64,000 nt of DNA from Rheinheimera mangrovi (GCF_003990335.1 NZ_CP034683.1:3207501-3271500), one strand, 5' to 3'; shown: positions 25,719 to 35,371, counted from the stretch's first letter. Notes: generated by a model from the letters alone, not told the origin. Program-made: numbers and translations.

Positions 25719-27941
25719 ATGGCGTTTTATCAAAAGTTGTTAGAACTGTTCCAGTCTATCCATAATTCAGAACGTTTTTTGGATGTGTTTCCCGAGCTGG
25801 AAGCACAAATACTCCAGCTTTTTTCTGCTGAACGTATCACTATTTATCAGCGTAGTTGCCATAGTCAGGATATTTACTCACGTTTTAAAACCGGTTCAGA
25901 ACTGACTGAAATCCGCGTGCCTGTAGGGCCACAATCCATAGCGGGTTATGTTGCACTAAGTAAAAAATCAGTGTTGATTAAAGATGCCTACGATGAGCAG
26001 GAACTGCATCTGATCCATCCTAAACTGAATTTCGCCCGTCAGTTTGACCAGAAGTCCGGCTTTCGCACCCGCTCTGTGCTGGCCGTGCCTATCACTGAGC
26101 AAAACGTATTGTTAGGAGTGGTCCAGCTGATTAATGCCAAAACCGTAGTAGCATTTAGCCAGGATGACTGCGACAAAGCCATACAATTAGCGCAATTGCT
26201 TGGGCAGAAATTTCGTTATGAATTAGGGGCAACCCGTGGGCCTTTTGATTATTTACAGCATCGGAATTTAATCTCAGCCAGCCAGCTGCAACAGTTAAAT
26301 CAGCCTCCACAAGATTTTGCCACACAAGTGAATAGAATCATCACCGACTATAAAATCAGCAAAGAACAGCTGGGATTGTCGCTGGAAGCTTTTTATCAGG
26401 TCAGTTTTATTGGTTTTGAACCTGACAAATATCAGTTGCATGCACTGAACAGCAAACTGAACCGCTCTTACCTGCTTAAAAACCATCTGGTGATCCTCGA
26501 AGAGCAATCCGGCAAAGTGGTGATAGTGCTGACCAATCCAAACAATGCCGATACGTTGATGGAAGTAGAAAGGGCTACCGGACTATTAAATTACGATATA
26601 CATGTCGCCTTGCCTGACGATATCGACCACTACATTAAAGGCCAGCAAGAAGATAACCTGACGGAGCTTGGCGATTTATTAAATGAAGCCGATGATGACC
26701 TGACGCTGGAGACGCTTCAACAGGAAGACGAAGGGATCTCAGAAGAAACCCCTGTGGTGGTGAAGTTGGTAAACCGGGTTTTAATGGACGCGCAGCGCCT
26801 GAATGCCTCCGATATTCATATTGAATCCGGCAAAGGCAAAAGCTCCTGCCGCGTGCGTTTGCGCATTGATGGCGAATGCCGTGAGCTGATTCAAATTCCG
26901 CCTGCTTTTATGCCCCCCGTTGTATCGCGTATTAAAATTATGGCCAGGCTGGATATAGCCGAAAAGCGTCTGCCGCAGGACGGTAAATTCAGTGTCAAAC
27001 TGGCGAATAAAATAATAGAAGTTCGGGTCGCTACTTTACCTACTGTTTTTGGTGAAGGAGTAGTAATGCGGATTTTAGCCAGTGGCGAAGCTTTGCCTTT
27101 TGACAAGCTGCAATTGAGCCCCCGCAACTATCAGATGATGTCACAGATGATTAAACACCCACATGGGGTGTTGCTGGTGGTTGGCCCAACAGGTTCAGGC
27201 AAAACCACCACCTTGCATGCCATTTTAGGGCAGTTGAATACCACGGACAAAAAAATATGGACAGCTGAAGACCCGGTCGAAATTACTCAGCCAGGCTTAC
27301 AACAAGTGCAAATGAACAATAAATCAGGCTTAACCTTTGCGGTGGCTCTGCGGGCTTTTTTACGGGCCGATCCGGATATTATTTTAATAGGTGAAATGCG
27401 TGATAAAGAAACAGCGCACGCTGGTATTGAAGCATCATTAACAGGCCACCTGGTGTTATCTACATTGCACACCAACTCAGCGCCTGAAACCATTACCCGC
27501 TTAATTGATATTGGTATAGACCCTATTAACTTTGCCGATGCCTGCATCGGTATTCTGGCGCAGCGGCTGGTTCGCACTTTATGTACTAAATGCAAAGAAG
27601 CCTATCAACCAGATCAGATTGAGCGAGATTATATAGAGCGACATTACGGCTTGGCTTTTGCGCCTGAACTTGAGTTAAAAACACCTCTGACGCTTTACAG
27701 AACCAAAGGCTGTCAGGCCTGCGACCAAACGGGCTACAAAGGCCGGGTGGGAGTGCATGAACTGTTGCCAGTCACAGGCAAGGTGCGGCAACTGATTTAT
27801 CACAAAGCCAGCATAGAGCAAATTCAGCACCAGGCCATTGCCGATGGTATGCGCACTTTAGTACAGGACGGTATTTTAAAAGTTTTAGCTGGCATTACAG
27901 ACTTTAAACAATTGCAGGCAATTTCGGTATTTGAGGACTAA
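25719..27941 (+). CDS. GAF-domain fused PilB/GspE-type secretion ATPase
   Basis: A 740-residue protein. An N-terminal GAF domain (about 5-165) is followed by an MshEN/T2SSE-N domain (about 185-315) and a type II/IV secretion ATPase (about 345-735). Walker A is GPTGSGKTTT near residue 490, the Asp box/Walker B region is DPDIILIGEMRD near residue 550, the His box is GHLVLSTLHTN, and four cysteines occur as CTKC...CQAC near 620-665 (zinc site of PilB/GspE). No pilin, GspF/PilC or other assembly genes lie nearby. The GAF fusion suggests control by a small ligand. Role (pilus, secretion or signalling) is unresolved. Confidence 0.88.
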   Translation: MAFYQKLLELFQSIHNSERFLDVFPELEAQILQLFSAERITIYQRSCHSQDIYSRFKTGSELTEIRVPVGPQSIAGYVALSKKSVLIKDAYDEQELHLIHPKLNFARQFDQKSGFRTRSVLAVPITEQNVLLGVVQLINAKTVVAFSQDDCDKAIQLAQLLGQKFRYELGATRGPFDYLQHRNLISASQLQQLNQPPQDFATQVNRIITDYKISKEQLGLSLEAFYQVSFIGFEPDKYQLHALNSKLNRSYLLKNHLVILEEQSGKVVIVLTNPNNADTLMEVERATGLLNYDIHVALPDDIDHYIKGQQEDNLTELGDLLNEADDDLTLETLQQEDEGISEETPVVVKLVNRVLMDAQRLNASDIHIESGKGKSSCRVRLRIDGECRELIQIPPAFMPPVVSRIKIMARLDIAEKRLPQDGKFSVKLANKIIEVRVATLPTVFGEGVVMRILASGEALPFDKLQLSPRNYQMMSQMIKHPHGVLLVVGPTGSGKTTTLHAILGQLNTTDKKIWTAEDPVEITQPGLQQVQMNNKSGLTFAVALRAFLRADPDIILIGEMRDKETAHAGIEASLTGHLVLSTLHTNSAPETITRLIDIGIDPINFADACIGILAQRLVRTLCTKCKEAYQPDQIERDYIERHYGLAFAPELELKTPLTLYRTKGCQACDQTGYKGRVGVHELLPVTGKVRQLIYHKASIEQIQHQAIADGMRTLVQDGILKVLAGITDFKQLQAISVFED

Positions 27942-27958
27942 AGCCGCAACGCGGCTTT
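27940..27958. terminator. Bidirectional hairpin between the ATPase and chemoreceptor genes
   Basis: AAAGCCGC (27940-27947) and GCGGCTTT (27951-27958) form an 8-bp stem with a 3-base loop that starts inside the ATPase stop codon. It lies between two convergent genes. No strong T run, so termination is uncertain. Confidence 0.5.
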
Positions 27959-27975
27959 CGTCCTGTGACTATTCA

Positions 27976-29544
27976 TTAAGCTTTGCGGAATCGTTCCACC
28001 AGTTCATGCAGTTGCTCAGAGGTATTTTGTAAATCCTTACCACTTTCACTCACCGCTGTACCCTGACTTAAAGACTTACTGGCAAGATCTGAAATGCTGA
28101 CAATTTGTTGGTTAATATCCTCAGCCACATGAGCCTGCTCTTCAACAGCTGCTGCCATTTGTCCGGCCATAGAAGCAATACTGCTGACCGCCTGACTAAT
28201 ACCTTCCAGTGCTTTTTCCGCCTGTTCCACCTGAGTAACACCTAATTCGGCATCCTTACGGCCATTTTCAGCCACCAGCACTGAAGCTTTGGCTTTGGTT
28301 GACAGCTGTTGAATAATGTCATAAATCTCTTTAGTAGACGCTGTAGTTCTGGAAGCCAGCTGCCGCACTTCATCCGCGACCACGGCAAAACCCCGGCCTT
28401 GATCACCAGCCCTTGCCGCCTCAATAGCCGCATTAAGCGCCAGCAAATTCGTTTGTTCTGCAATCTGTTCAATGATTTGGGCGGCACCGACAATTTTATT
28501 GGTTTGCTCAGCCAAATCTGCCACAGACTGGCTGATATCATTGACTGTTTTTTGTAACTGCTTGATAGCACCACGGGTCTGTCCTGCCACAGCAGAACCT
28601 GAGCGGGCCAACGCATCTGCATCATCGGCTTTACTGGCCGTGTCCTGAACATGAGAGGACACCTCAGCAATGGTTGTTGTCATCTCATTCATCGCTGTAG
28701 CCACCTGCTCCGTCTGCATTTGCTGTTTACGGATACTATCCGCCGCATCCACAGATAAATGCCGCACCTGCTCAGCCTGCACTGCTACTCTGGTCGACGA
28801 ATCCTCAATCCGGGTTAATACCGTATTTAAGTGGGCTGACTCAGCCAATAAGGCCACTTCCAACTGACCTAATCGCCCCTGATGTTTCGCATAAGAAGCG
28901 ACCGCCAGCGGATCAGTAAATGGAGTAGGCATTAAATCTACCAAACCATTTAATGATTGCTTCAGTCGATAAACACCCAAACCATAACCTAATAAAGCGG
29001 TGGCCATTAAACCTATAGCTGCTGTAACTGGTCCAACAGCCCACCACAACATTAAAGATACAATGGCGGCCAGCAGAGGCAAAGAAGCCCAGCGCAAATC
29101 GCCTGGCACATCCGATTTGGCATTATCGGTATTTTTGCCGGAATTTATCGCTTTATATAATTGCTCGGCATGAGCTACTTGCTCTCTGCTGGGCACAGTA
29201 CGAACGGATTCATAACCCACAACCCTACCATGTTCAGTGACAGGAGTGACGTATGCATTGACCCAATAATAATCACCATTTTTACAGCGATTTTTTACCA
29301 GCCCCATCCAGGGCTTGCCTTGCTGTAAATAACCCCACATGGTTTTAAATGCTGCCTCAGGCATATCAGGGTGCCGCACTATATTATGAGGTTTGCCCAC
29401 CAGCTCTTCTCTGCTAAAGCCACTGATAGAGACAAAAGCATCGTTACAATGCAAAATCGTACCTTTGATATCAGTAGAAGAAATAAGCTGCTGCTCTTTT
29501 GGAAAAGTACGCTCTCTTTCGGTAACAGGTAAGTTCTTGCGCAT
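27976..29544 (-). CDS. Aer-like PAS-domain methyl-accepting chemotaxis protein
   Basis: A 522-residue receptor. An N-terminal PAS domain (about 10-120: ISSTDIKGTILHCNDAFVSI, later GDYYWVNAYVTPV) is of the Aer type, which can bind FAD and sense redox or oxygen. A membrane-anchoring hydrophobic stretch (about 155-195) is followed by a signalling domain with the conserved tip EQTNLLALNAAIEAARAGDQ and the GFAVVADEVRQLA segment. I start at the ATG at 29544 with AAGGAGAG upstream. No periplasmic domain, as in Aer. Confidence 0.9.
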   Translation of the reverse strand: MRKNLPVTERERTFPKEQQLISSTDIKGTILHCNDAFVSISGFSREELVGKPHNIVRHPDMPEAAFKTMWGYLQQGKPWMGLVKNRCKNGDYYWVNAYVTPVTEHGRVVGYESVRTVPSREQVAHAEQLYKAINSGKNTDNAKSDVPGDLRWASLPLLAAIVSLMLWWAVGPVTAAIGLMATALLGYGLGVYRLKQSLNGLVDLMPTPFTDPLAVASYAKHQGRLGQLEVALLAESAHLNTVLTRIEDSSTRVAVQAEQVRHLSVDAADSIRKQQMQTEQVATAMNEMTTTIAEVSSHVQDTASKADDADALARSGSAVAGQTRGAIKQLQKTVNDISQSVADLAEQTNKIVGAAQIIEQIAEQTNLLALNAAIEAARAGDQGRGFAVVADEVRQLASRTTASTKEIYDIIQQLSTKAKASVLVAENGRKDAELGVTQVEQAEKALEGISQAVSSIASMAGQMAAAVEEQAHVAEDINQQIVSISDLASKSLSQGTAVSESGKDLQNTSEQLHELVERFRKA

Positions 29545-29673
29545 CTGCGGTACTCTCCTTAGTGGTCCAAGATACAACTAAATCCAGCGGACATGAGTTA
29601 ATACAGGGAAATGAAAATACTGATAAAAACCTAGCAGCAGATTAAAGTCTTGGACAGGAAATATAAGAAAAAT

Positions 29674-29798
29674 ATACCCAAAGTAATTGGAGCTCAGGGA
29701 GGCGACAGAGCATGAGCCCCCAGGAGCATAGTCGTCCTATGTGACTGGGGCGAGAGCGCGTCATCAACAAAGCTGCAGCTTCAAGTACGAAGGGTATA
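29674..29798. repeat. Dispersed 125-bp palindromic repeat (MITE-like), copy 1
   Basis: Begins TATACCCAAAGTAATTGGAGC and ends with the complement of TATACCCTTCGTACTTGAAGC, an imperfect 21-bp terminal inverted repeat. The centre has CCCCAG...CTGGGG-type arms around ACATAG/CTATG. Read on the minus strand it matches the three 124-bp units at 58201-58562 over most of its length, and more distantly the repeat at 33861-33990. No coding capacity. Confidence 0.8.
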
Positions 29799-29815
29799 AC
29801 TTGCTGAATAACTTA

Positions 29816-30964
29816 TCAGGCACTGCGCCTTTGCAACAAAGTAAGCACTTCGGCGTGCTGAGTATGAGGAAACATATCAAAGAGTTGTACTTTTAACAGC
29901 TGGTAGTCCTTACTCAATACAGCTAAATCACTGACGAGGCTATCTGGATTACAGCTGGAATAAATCAGCCAGGCTGGCTGCAAAACTAATACAGACTGGC
30001 AAAGCGCTGTACCCAAACCTCGCCGAGGTGGATTCACCAACAGCAGATCAGGCGCTTGTGCCGTGGCTTTGGCAAAAGCAGCGGCATCTAATGCCTGAAA
30101 CCGAACCGCAGTCAGGCCCAGCTCAGCGGCTGAACGTGTTGCGCTGGCGATAGCCTGGGGAGCAATTTCAATACCGGTTAAATCCCGCACCTGCCCTTGT
30201 GCTGAGCTTGCCAGATGCAAACCAAAACCACCGACACCACAAAATAAATCCCAGAGCCTTTGCCCCGGTAAGGCTGCAGCCCATTGTTGTGCTGTGGCAT
30301 ACAAAGCAGCTGCCACTGCAGTATTGGTCTGAAAAAAGCTTTGAGGCGTCAGATACAAAGGGATGCCATTTAACTCTTCACGCAATAACTGCTGCTGGGT
30401 TAACACTATCTCTTCCGGCCCTTCCAGCACTGCCATATGCACGGGCTGCAGATTGACCGAACACACTTCCAGTTCAGGCCATTGCTGCATTAACCAGGGT
30501 AAATGTTTTTGAATAGAGGCCAGGCAGTTTTTAGAGCGCAGTACAAAACGCAGCATAAAACGTTCTGAGTGCTGACTTTGACTTAGCAAAACAAATTTCA
30601 GCTCACCCTGTTTTTGTTCCAGTTGATAAGGAGTTAAGGCGGCACGTTGAATAAAGTTTTTAATCAGGGTAAAAGCAGGCTCAAAGGCTGCCGGATATAA
30701 AGGACAAGCAGACAAATCCACCGCTGTCCGCCCGGCATTGACAATACCAAGTACTGGCTTATCCGAAGTGCCACTCACCACCATCTTGGCTTTGTTGCGA
30801 AAACCTTGTTCAGCACTTGCGACTGCAGGTAGCACGGATTGCGGCTCAAAGGGTGCAAGCAATTGTTGAACCTGAAGCTGTTTTGCTTGCAGTTGTGCCT
30901 GATAGGGCTGAAGTAAATCAACACAGGAGCGACATCGTCCGGCGGTAAATTCAATACAATTCAT
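29816..30964 (-). CDS. rlmC: 23S rRNA (uracil(747)-C(5))-methyltransferase RlmC
   Basis: A 382-residue RumB/RlmC. The N-terminal iron-sulfur cysteines are seen in MNCIEFTAGRCRSC together with the later CPLYP, and GFRNKAKMVVSGTSDKPVLG is diagnostic. The methyltransferase part has the SAM motif DLFCGVGGFGLHLAS, the NPPRRGLG loop and the catalytic Cys in YSSCNPDSL. The TRAM domain of RlmD is absent, as expected. It forms m5U at 747. The ATG at 30964 is preferred over the GTG at 30970. Confidence 0.94.
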   Translation of the reverse strand: MNCIEFTAGRCRSCVDLLQPYQAQLQAKQLQVQQLLAPFEPQSVLPAVASAEQGFRNKAKMVVSGTSDKPVLGIVNAGRTAVDLSACPLYPAAFEPAFTLIKNFIQRAALTPYQLEQKQGELKFVLLSQSQHSERFMLRFVLRSKNCLASIQKHLPWLMQQWPELEVCSVNLQPVHMAVLEGPEEIVLTQQQLLREELNGIPLYLTPQSFFQTNTAVAAALYATAQQWAAALPGQRLWDLFCGVGGFGLHLASSAQGQVRDLTGIEIAPQAIASATRSAAELGLTAVRFQALDAAAFAKATAQAPDLLLVNPPRRGLGTALCQSVLVLQPAWLIYSSCNPDSLVSDLAVLSKDYQLLKVQLFDMFPHTQHAEVLTLLQRRSA

Positions 30965-31052
30965 ACACACTCAAAAAAACGAAAAAAGGCTATCACCAGA
31001 TAGCCTCTATGTTAACTCACAGTCAGGTTTTCACAAACCCTGCATGTTCCAC

Positions 31053-33005
31053 TCAAGGAATATGTTGATGGATAAACTGAGTCACCTGCTTAAAGTATTT
31101 ACTGCGATTTTCAGGGTCATAAAAACCATGACTTTCATCATCAAACTCCAGCCATTGATAAGTCTTTTTATGTTTATCCAGAGCTTTACGCAAAGTTTCT
31201 GCTTGTTCCATAGGCGCTCGTTTATCCCGCTCGCCGTGAGCGATCAGCAATGGCACTTTTAACTCAGCAACCCTTCTTGCCGGCGAAAACAGATCCAGCT
31301 CTTTAGCATCAGAACCAAGCACATCTTCCAGATAAGAAATACCAAAGGAAGACAACGGAATATCCCCCTCGGTTTTCATCATTGGTAAATCATAAACACC
31401 TGCGACACCGACAGCACAGCGATACAAATCAGGAGAAAGAATAGAAGACTGCACTGCCGCATAAGCACCAAAAGAGCCACCCATAATGCACACCTTATCA
31501 GCATCGGCGTGCCCCTGAGCTATTGCCCATTGAGTGGCAGCAATAATATCCTGTTGCACAGCTGCACCCCATTGCCGGTAACCTGCCGCTTCAAAATTTG
31601 CGCCATAACCACCAGAACCACGGTAATTTACCTGCAATACATTAAAACCAGACTGACTCAATAAATGCACTTCTGAATCAAAGCCCCAGTAATCACGCAC
31701 CCCATGAGGACCACCATGGATCAACACAACCATTGATTTACTCTTCCCATTTACCGCTGGTGTAATAAATCCACTCACTGGCAACTGGTCAAAAGACTTA
31801 AACTGTATTGCTTCTGTATTGGCCAACTTCACACCTAACAGTTCAGGTCTGCTGTCAAATAACTTCACCAACGCATTGTCTTTTCTTTTGTATAAGTAAT
31901 AGGTGCCAGGATTGGTATCGCTGCTTGCCAGCACAACCCAGATATTATCGTCTTTGGTTTGACTGGTAATGGAAACAGCCTGGTCTGGAAAAGCAGACAA
32001 CAAATCTTTAAAAATCGACGATTCTTGTTGCTCACCTTTGATCAGCAAATACGCTGGTTTACCATCGTCTATTCGCATCACATAAGCCTGACGTTCTTTT
32101 TGCGTCAGCCCTACAGCGGTAATTTCCACAGCTGGATCCCGATAAATCAGTTCCCGGCTTGCATCTTTGAATTTTAATTCAGACAATCCCTGCTGACTGG
32201 CGTTGAACTGATCCAGCAGGATCACACCGTCATCTGAATTATTAACAGCCACAACACCGACCTTATCCCCCAATTTGTCTGACGGGATCTGATTCCATTG
32301 TTTATCCTGGAAGTAATAGAGTTCAGCTTTGTTCTTTTCGTTGGTTGCCAAAGCAACTCGAATTTCACCTTTGCTGTTGGTCAAAAATGTACTTTGAGGT
32401 ACAGGAGCACGGGTCACTTTACGTGACTTCCCTGTGTAGACATTTAGTAACAGCACGTCTGAATAACGATCGCCACCGTTGCTCCAACCTGTACTCGAAA
32501 TCAGAATATTGTCTTCATCATCCGACAAGGTATCAATCACTTCACCCCAGGCGCGCTGAGCCTGTTTTACTTTTAATTTGGTGCCTGTTTGCATTTCTCC
32601 GGCACGGTATCCAAACACAAGTTCACCTTGACTGCCATCGTAATTGATTGCAAAAAGTTCACCATAAAATGAAGGCGCAACACTCCATGGCTGAGTTTCT
32701 GCCAGACTGATCACTACCCTTTCATTGTTAACCCAATGGTAATTACCAACCTCTGTACTGCCGGGAAATTTAGCCTGCCCAACAGGTTTAAATCCGTCCA
32801 TAGATAAAAACAGCAACACTTTTTTGTTATCAACCCTGACTATAATGCCTAAATGTTTTCCATCCGGAGAAACCTTCACTCCGGTATAGGTATCATGCTT
32901 TGCCAGTAGATCAGCCAGATCAGCCGTGGCCGCAAATGCTGAAGCGCCCCAACACAGGGTAAACAGCATAAGCAGTTGTTTGACCAAAATTGACATCCTT
33001 TTCAT
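31053..33005 (-). CDS. Exported S9-family prolyl oligopeptidase/acylaminoacyl peptidase
   Basis: A 650-residue protein with a signal peptide (about 1-26, ending GASAFAA), a beta-propeller region (about 30-390) and a C-terminal alpha/beta-hydrolase (about 395-650). The nucleophile Ser is in MGGSFGAYAA, the Asp is near AHGERDKRAP and the His is in FDDESHGFYD. The conserved HGGPHGVRDYWGFD forms the oxyanion region. It probably releases or trims peptides in the periplasm. The gene precedes the dienelactone-hydrolase-like gene in genome order, not in the operon: transcription runs from 33781 down to 31053. Confidence 0.9.
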   Translation of the reverse strand: MKRMSILVKQLLMLFTLCWGASAFAATADLADLLAKHDTYTGVKVSPDGKHLGIIVRVDNKKVLLFLSMDGFKPVGQAKFPGSTEVGNYHWVNNERVVISLAETQPWSVAPSFYGELFAINYDGSQGELVFGYRAGEMQTGTKLKVKQAQRAWGEVIDTLSDDEDNILISSTGWSNGGDRYSDVLLLNVYTGKSRKVTRAPVPQSTFLTNSKGEIRVALATNEKNKAELYYFQDKQWNQIPSDKLGDKVGVVAVNNSDDGVILLDQFNASQQGLSELKFKDASRELIYRDPAVEITAVGLTQKERQAYVMRIDDGKPAYLLIKGEQQESSIFKDLLSAFPDQAVSITSQTKDDNIWVVLASSDTNPGTYYLYKRKDNALVKLFDSRPELLGVKLANTEAIQFKSFDQLPVSGFITPAVNGKSKSMVVLIHGGPHGVRDYWGFDSEVHLLSQSGFNVLQVNYRGSGGYGANFEAAGYRQWGAAVQQDIIAATQWAIAQGHADADKVCIMGGSFGAYAAVQSSILSPDLYRCAVGVAGVYDLPMMKTEGDIPLSSFGISYLEDVLGSDAKELDLFSPARRVAELKVPLLIAHGERDKRAPMEQAETLRKALDKHKKTYQWLEFDDESHGFYDPENRSKYFKQVTQFIHQHIP

Positions 33006-33037
33006 AACTTCTAACCCCTTAAAAATATTAGTTAATT

Positions 33038-33781
33038 TTACATACTAAAAAACAAAGCCACGGCCTGCTGATAATTTTGCAATGCCAAAGCTGCGTCATA
33101 ACGTTCACCTTCATCACGCATAAAAGCGTGCTGAGCATTGTATTCATACCAACTAAACCGGACCTTGGCATCTGTCAGTTGTTGATACACTTTTTGCCGC
33201 CCTTCAGCAGATACATGCGGGTCTTGTTTACCCCAGACCATCACCAGCTCGCCCTGAATATCAGCAGCACGGTTTAAGCTTTGCTGTCCTTCACCACAAG
33301 GCAAAGTATCACTGTGTAAATCTGTGGCATACAAACAATAGGTGGCCTTAATCGCAGGATTTAGTGCGGCACGAAACGCCAGATGGCCGCCAATACAAAC
33401 CCCCATAGCGCCTACTTCAGGCCGGACATAAGGCAAAGTTTTTAAATAATCCAACATCACCTGGTTATCAGCATCATAACTCTCCAGCGGCTTAGTCCAT
33501 TTATCCTGATTACCTTTATCTTTACCTGCATCGTCATAAGCCAGCACAGTGCCCAGCGGATTTAACTCATGAAAAATTTCAGGCACCAGCACCACAAAAC
33601 CATGGCTGGCCAGAAGAGCTGCGCTACGGGCAATAGGAGCTGTTTGCTGGAAAATTTCTGAATAAAACAAAATAGCAGGCCAGGTTTTATTTGCAGTAGC
33701 TGCGGCTAATGGTTGGTACTGATACACCAGCATTGGGCCTGTTGGCGTAGTTAACGTGACTTTGCTCTGTTCAATTTGCAT
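33038..33781 (-). CDS. Dienelactone hydrolase family protein
   Basis: A 247-residue alpha/beta-hydrolase. The nucleophile is Cys in GAMGVCIGGHLAFR, as in dienelactone hydrolases; the Asp is near VWGKQDPHVSAEGR and the His is in YNAQHAFMRDEGERYD. No signal peptide, so cytoplasmic. It is 32 bases upstream of the S9 peptidase on the same strand and may be cotranscribed. The natural substrate is unknown. Confidence 0.86.
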   Translation of the reverse strand: MQIEQSKVTLTTPTGPMLVYQYQPLAAATANKTWPAILFYSEIFQQTAPIARSAALLASHGFVVLVPEIFHELNPLGTVLAYDDAGKDKGNQDKWTKPLESYDADNQVMLDYLKTLPYVRPEVGAMGVCIGGHLAFRAALNPAIKATYCLYATDLHSDTLPCGEGQQSLNRAADIQGELVMVWGKQDPHVSAEGRQKVYQQLTDAKVRFSWYEYNAQHAFMRDEGERYDAALALQNYQQAVALFFSM

Positions 33782-33860
33782 AAAAAAACACTATTTGAAT
33801 CAAAAAACGGGACATCTATCATAAAGAGCAAAATGCAAAGACACCAGCATGTTTTTGCTA

Positions 33861-33990
33861 TTTGTACCAAGTACTTAGAGTTGTAGCCAGGCGACAAGCC
33901 TTAAAGCCCTCTGGAGCAGGGTAAACCTATATGATTGGGACTATAGGGAGCGGTCAAAAAAGCTACAGCTTCAAGTGCGATGGGTTTATA
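33861..33990. repeat. Dispersed palindromic repeat, diverged copy
   Basis: Contains GAAGCTGTAGCTTTTTTGA on the minus strand, matching the GAAGCTGCAGCTTTGTTGA end of the 29674-29798 element, and a related hairpin core. The two ends, TTTGTACCAAGTACTT and the complement of TATAAACCCATCGCACTT, keep only part of the terminal inverted repeat. It fills much of the gap before the SIMPL gene. Confidence 0.6.
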
Positions 33991-34055
33991 CAGTATTAAT
34001 CAGGCATTCAGCTAAGTTGCATACACTTGAATCATCAGATAATCAGGAGTTTTAT

Positions 34056-34763
34056 ATGGCCCAGTCCCGCTCGTGGGTTGCAGCAACAGTAATAGCTTTG
34101 GGTATGGTTGCTGGCAGCGCTATTCTAGCTAACAGCTTGATTGAGTTCAGAGCTATGGAGCGTGTGGTACAGGTGAAAGGTTTGTCAGAGCGTGAAGTGG
34201 CCGCCGATACCGTTATTTGGCCGATCAAATTTAACGATGTCGACAATAACCTGACCACCCTGGTGGCCAATGTTGAACGTAAAAATGAGCAAATTCAGGC
34301 GTTCCTGAAACTGCAGGGCTTTAGTCAAAAAGAAATCTCTGTAGCGGTACCACAAATTGTCGATCGTCAGGCGGGCTATTACGATCCCAATGCCAATCAA
34401 ATGCGTTATACCGCCAGCTCAACCGTCACTGTGTACAGCAGTAATGTCGATTTAGTACATCAGGCGATGGCGAAGTTACTGGAGTTAAGTAAAACAGGTA
34501 TCGCCATAGCAGGTCAGGACTACGACAGTAAACCCGAGTTTATCTTCAGTGGTTTAAACGAGTTAAAGCCCGACATGATTGCAGAAGCGACCCGTAATGC
34601 CCGGGAAGTGGCCACCAAATTTGCTGCCGATTCAGACAGTAAACTGGGAAAAATTAAAACGGCAAGCCAGGGTCAGTTCAGCATTACTGACCGTGACAGC
34701 AATACGCCTTATATCAAAAAAGTCAGAGTGGTAGCGACAGTCGACTACTACCTGTCAGATTAA
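34056..34763 (+). CDS. SIMPL-domain (DUF541) exported protein
   Basis: A 235-residue protein with an N-terminal membrane segment (about 8-28) and a SIMPL/DUF541 domain: VVQVKGLSEREVAADTVIWPIKF, later KTGIAIAGQDYDSKPEFIFSGL and ATRNAREVATKFAADS. The start is the ATG at 34056 with AGGAG eight bases upstream; the longer frame begins inside the repeat. Family members form oligomeric periplasmic proteins of unsettled function. It is 15 bases ahead of the first small lipoprotein gene. Confidence 0.84.
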   Translation: MAQSRSWVAATVIALGMVAGSAILANSLIEFRAMERVVQVKGLSEREVAADTVIWPIKFNDVDNNLTTLVANVERKNEQIQAFLKLQGFSQKEISVAVPQIVDRQAGYYDPNANQMRYTASSTVTVYSSNVDLVHQAMAKLLELSKTGIAIAGQDYDSKPEFIFSGLNELKPDMIAEATRNAREVATKFAADSDSKLGKIKTASQGQFSITDRDSNTPYIKKVRVVATVDYYLSD

Positions 34764-34778
34764 CAGACGGAGCTTAAG

Positions 34779-35003
34779 ATGAAAAAAGCATTGTTGATGA
34801 CCACAAGTATTGCCGCACTGCTGACACTGACTGGTTGTGCGGTGCGAGGACCAACGGTCTGGGTTGAACCACCGGCTTATTATGGTCCGGCTGTTATAGT
34901 GGAGCCTACACCTGTCATAGTGGTTGAAGAACGCCATTATTATCAGGACAGGCACTACCATAAAAAACACAAAAAACATAAACGTCATTATCATCATGAC
35001 TGA
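34779..35003 (+). CDS. Small His/Lys-rich lipoprotein, paralogue A
   Basis: 74 residues: signal with lipobox LTGC (Cys near residue 20), then AVRGPTVWVEPPAYYGP and a tail that is almost all His, Lys and Tyr (RHYHKKHKKHKRHYHHD). The tail could bind metal or nucleic acid or heparin-like polymers (inference). It shares the LTGCAVRGP-x-V-x-VEPP segment with the next gene. Confidence 0.75.
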   Translation: MKKALLMTTSIAALLTLTGCAVRGPTVWVEPPAYYGPAVIVEPTPVIVVEERHYYQDRHYHKKHKKHKRHYHHD

Positions 35004-35082
35004 TCCAAGCTGGGCTCTGAGTTGTACAATTCTCAGAATTAGCACTAAGCTAACAGAGCAAGTTTAAATAAAAGGGAAAAAA

Positions 35083-35274
35083 ATGCGTGTTTATTCAGCT
35101 TTAACTGTTGCTTCAGTTGGAATAGTTCTGATGTCAGGCTTAACAGGTTGTGCGGTCAGAGGACCCAGTGTCACGGTCGAACCACCTAAAGTTATAGTGC
35201 CAGGCGTAATAGTCGAAGGTCAGGGCCACGGCAAGCATTGCCCACCAGGCCAGGCGAAAAAAGGTAAATGTTAA
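35083..35274 (+). CDS. Small lipoprotein, paralogue B
   Basis: 63 residues: signal peptide ending in the lipobox LTGC, then AVRGPSVTVEPPKVIVPGVI and a short basic tail with two cysteines (GKHCPPGQAKKGKC). The mature start is nearly identical to the gene 80 bases upstream, so the pair arose by duplication and then diverged in their C-terminal tails. AAGGGAAAAAA precedes the ATG. A strong terminator follows. Confidence 0.75.
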   Translation: MRVYSALTVASVGIVLMSGLTGCAVRGPSVTVEPPKVIVPGVIVEGQGHGKHCPPGQAKKGKC

Positions 35275-35316
35275 TTTTGAATTTTTTGTTTTTATTTTAA
35301 TTTGGCAGGACGTGTG

Positions 35317-35355
35317 AAAAGGCCGGTGTTTTAAAACACCGGCCTTTTGTTTTTT
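35317..35355. terminator. Strong bidirectional terminator
   Basis: AAAAGGCCGGTGTTTT (35317-35332) is perfectly complementary to AAAACACCGGCCTTTT (35333-35348), and GTTTTTT follows. The A-run at the other end gives T residues on the minus strand. It serves both the lipoprotein gene and the convergent phytase operon. Confidence 0.92.
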
Positions 35356-35371
35356 GTGATGCAGCTGAAAT

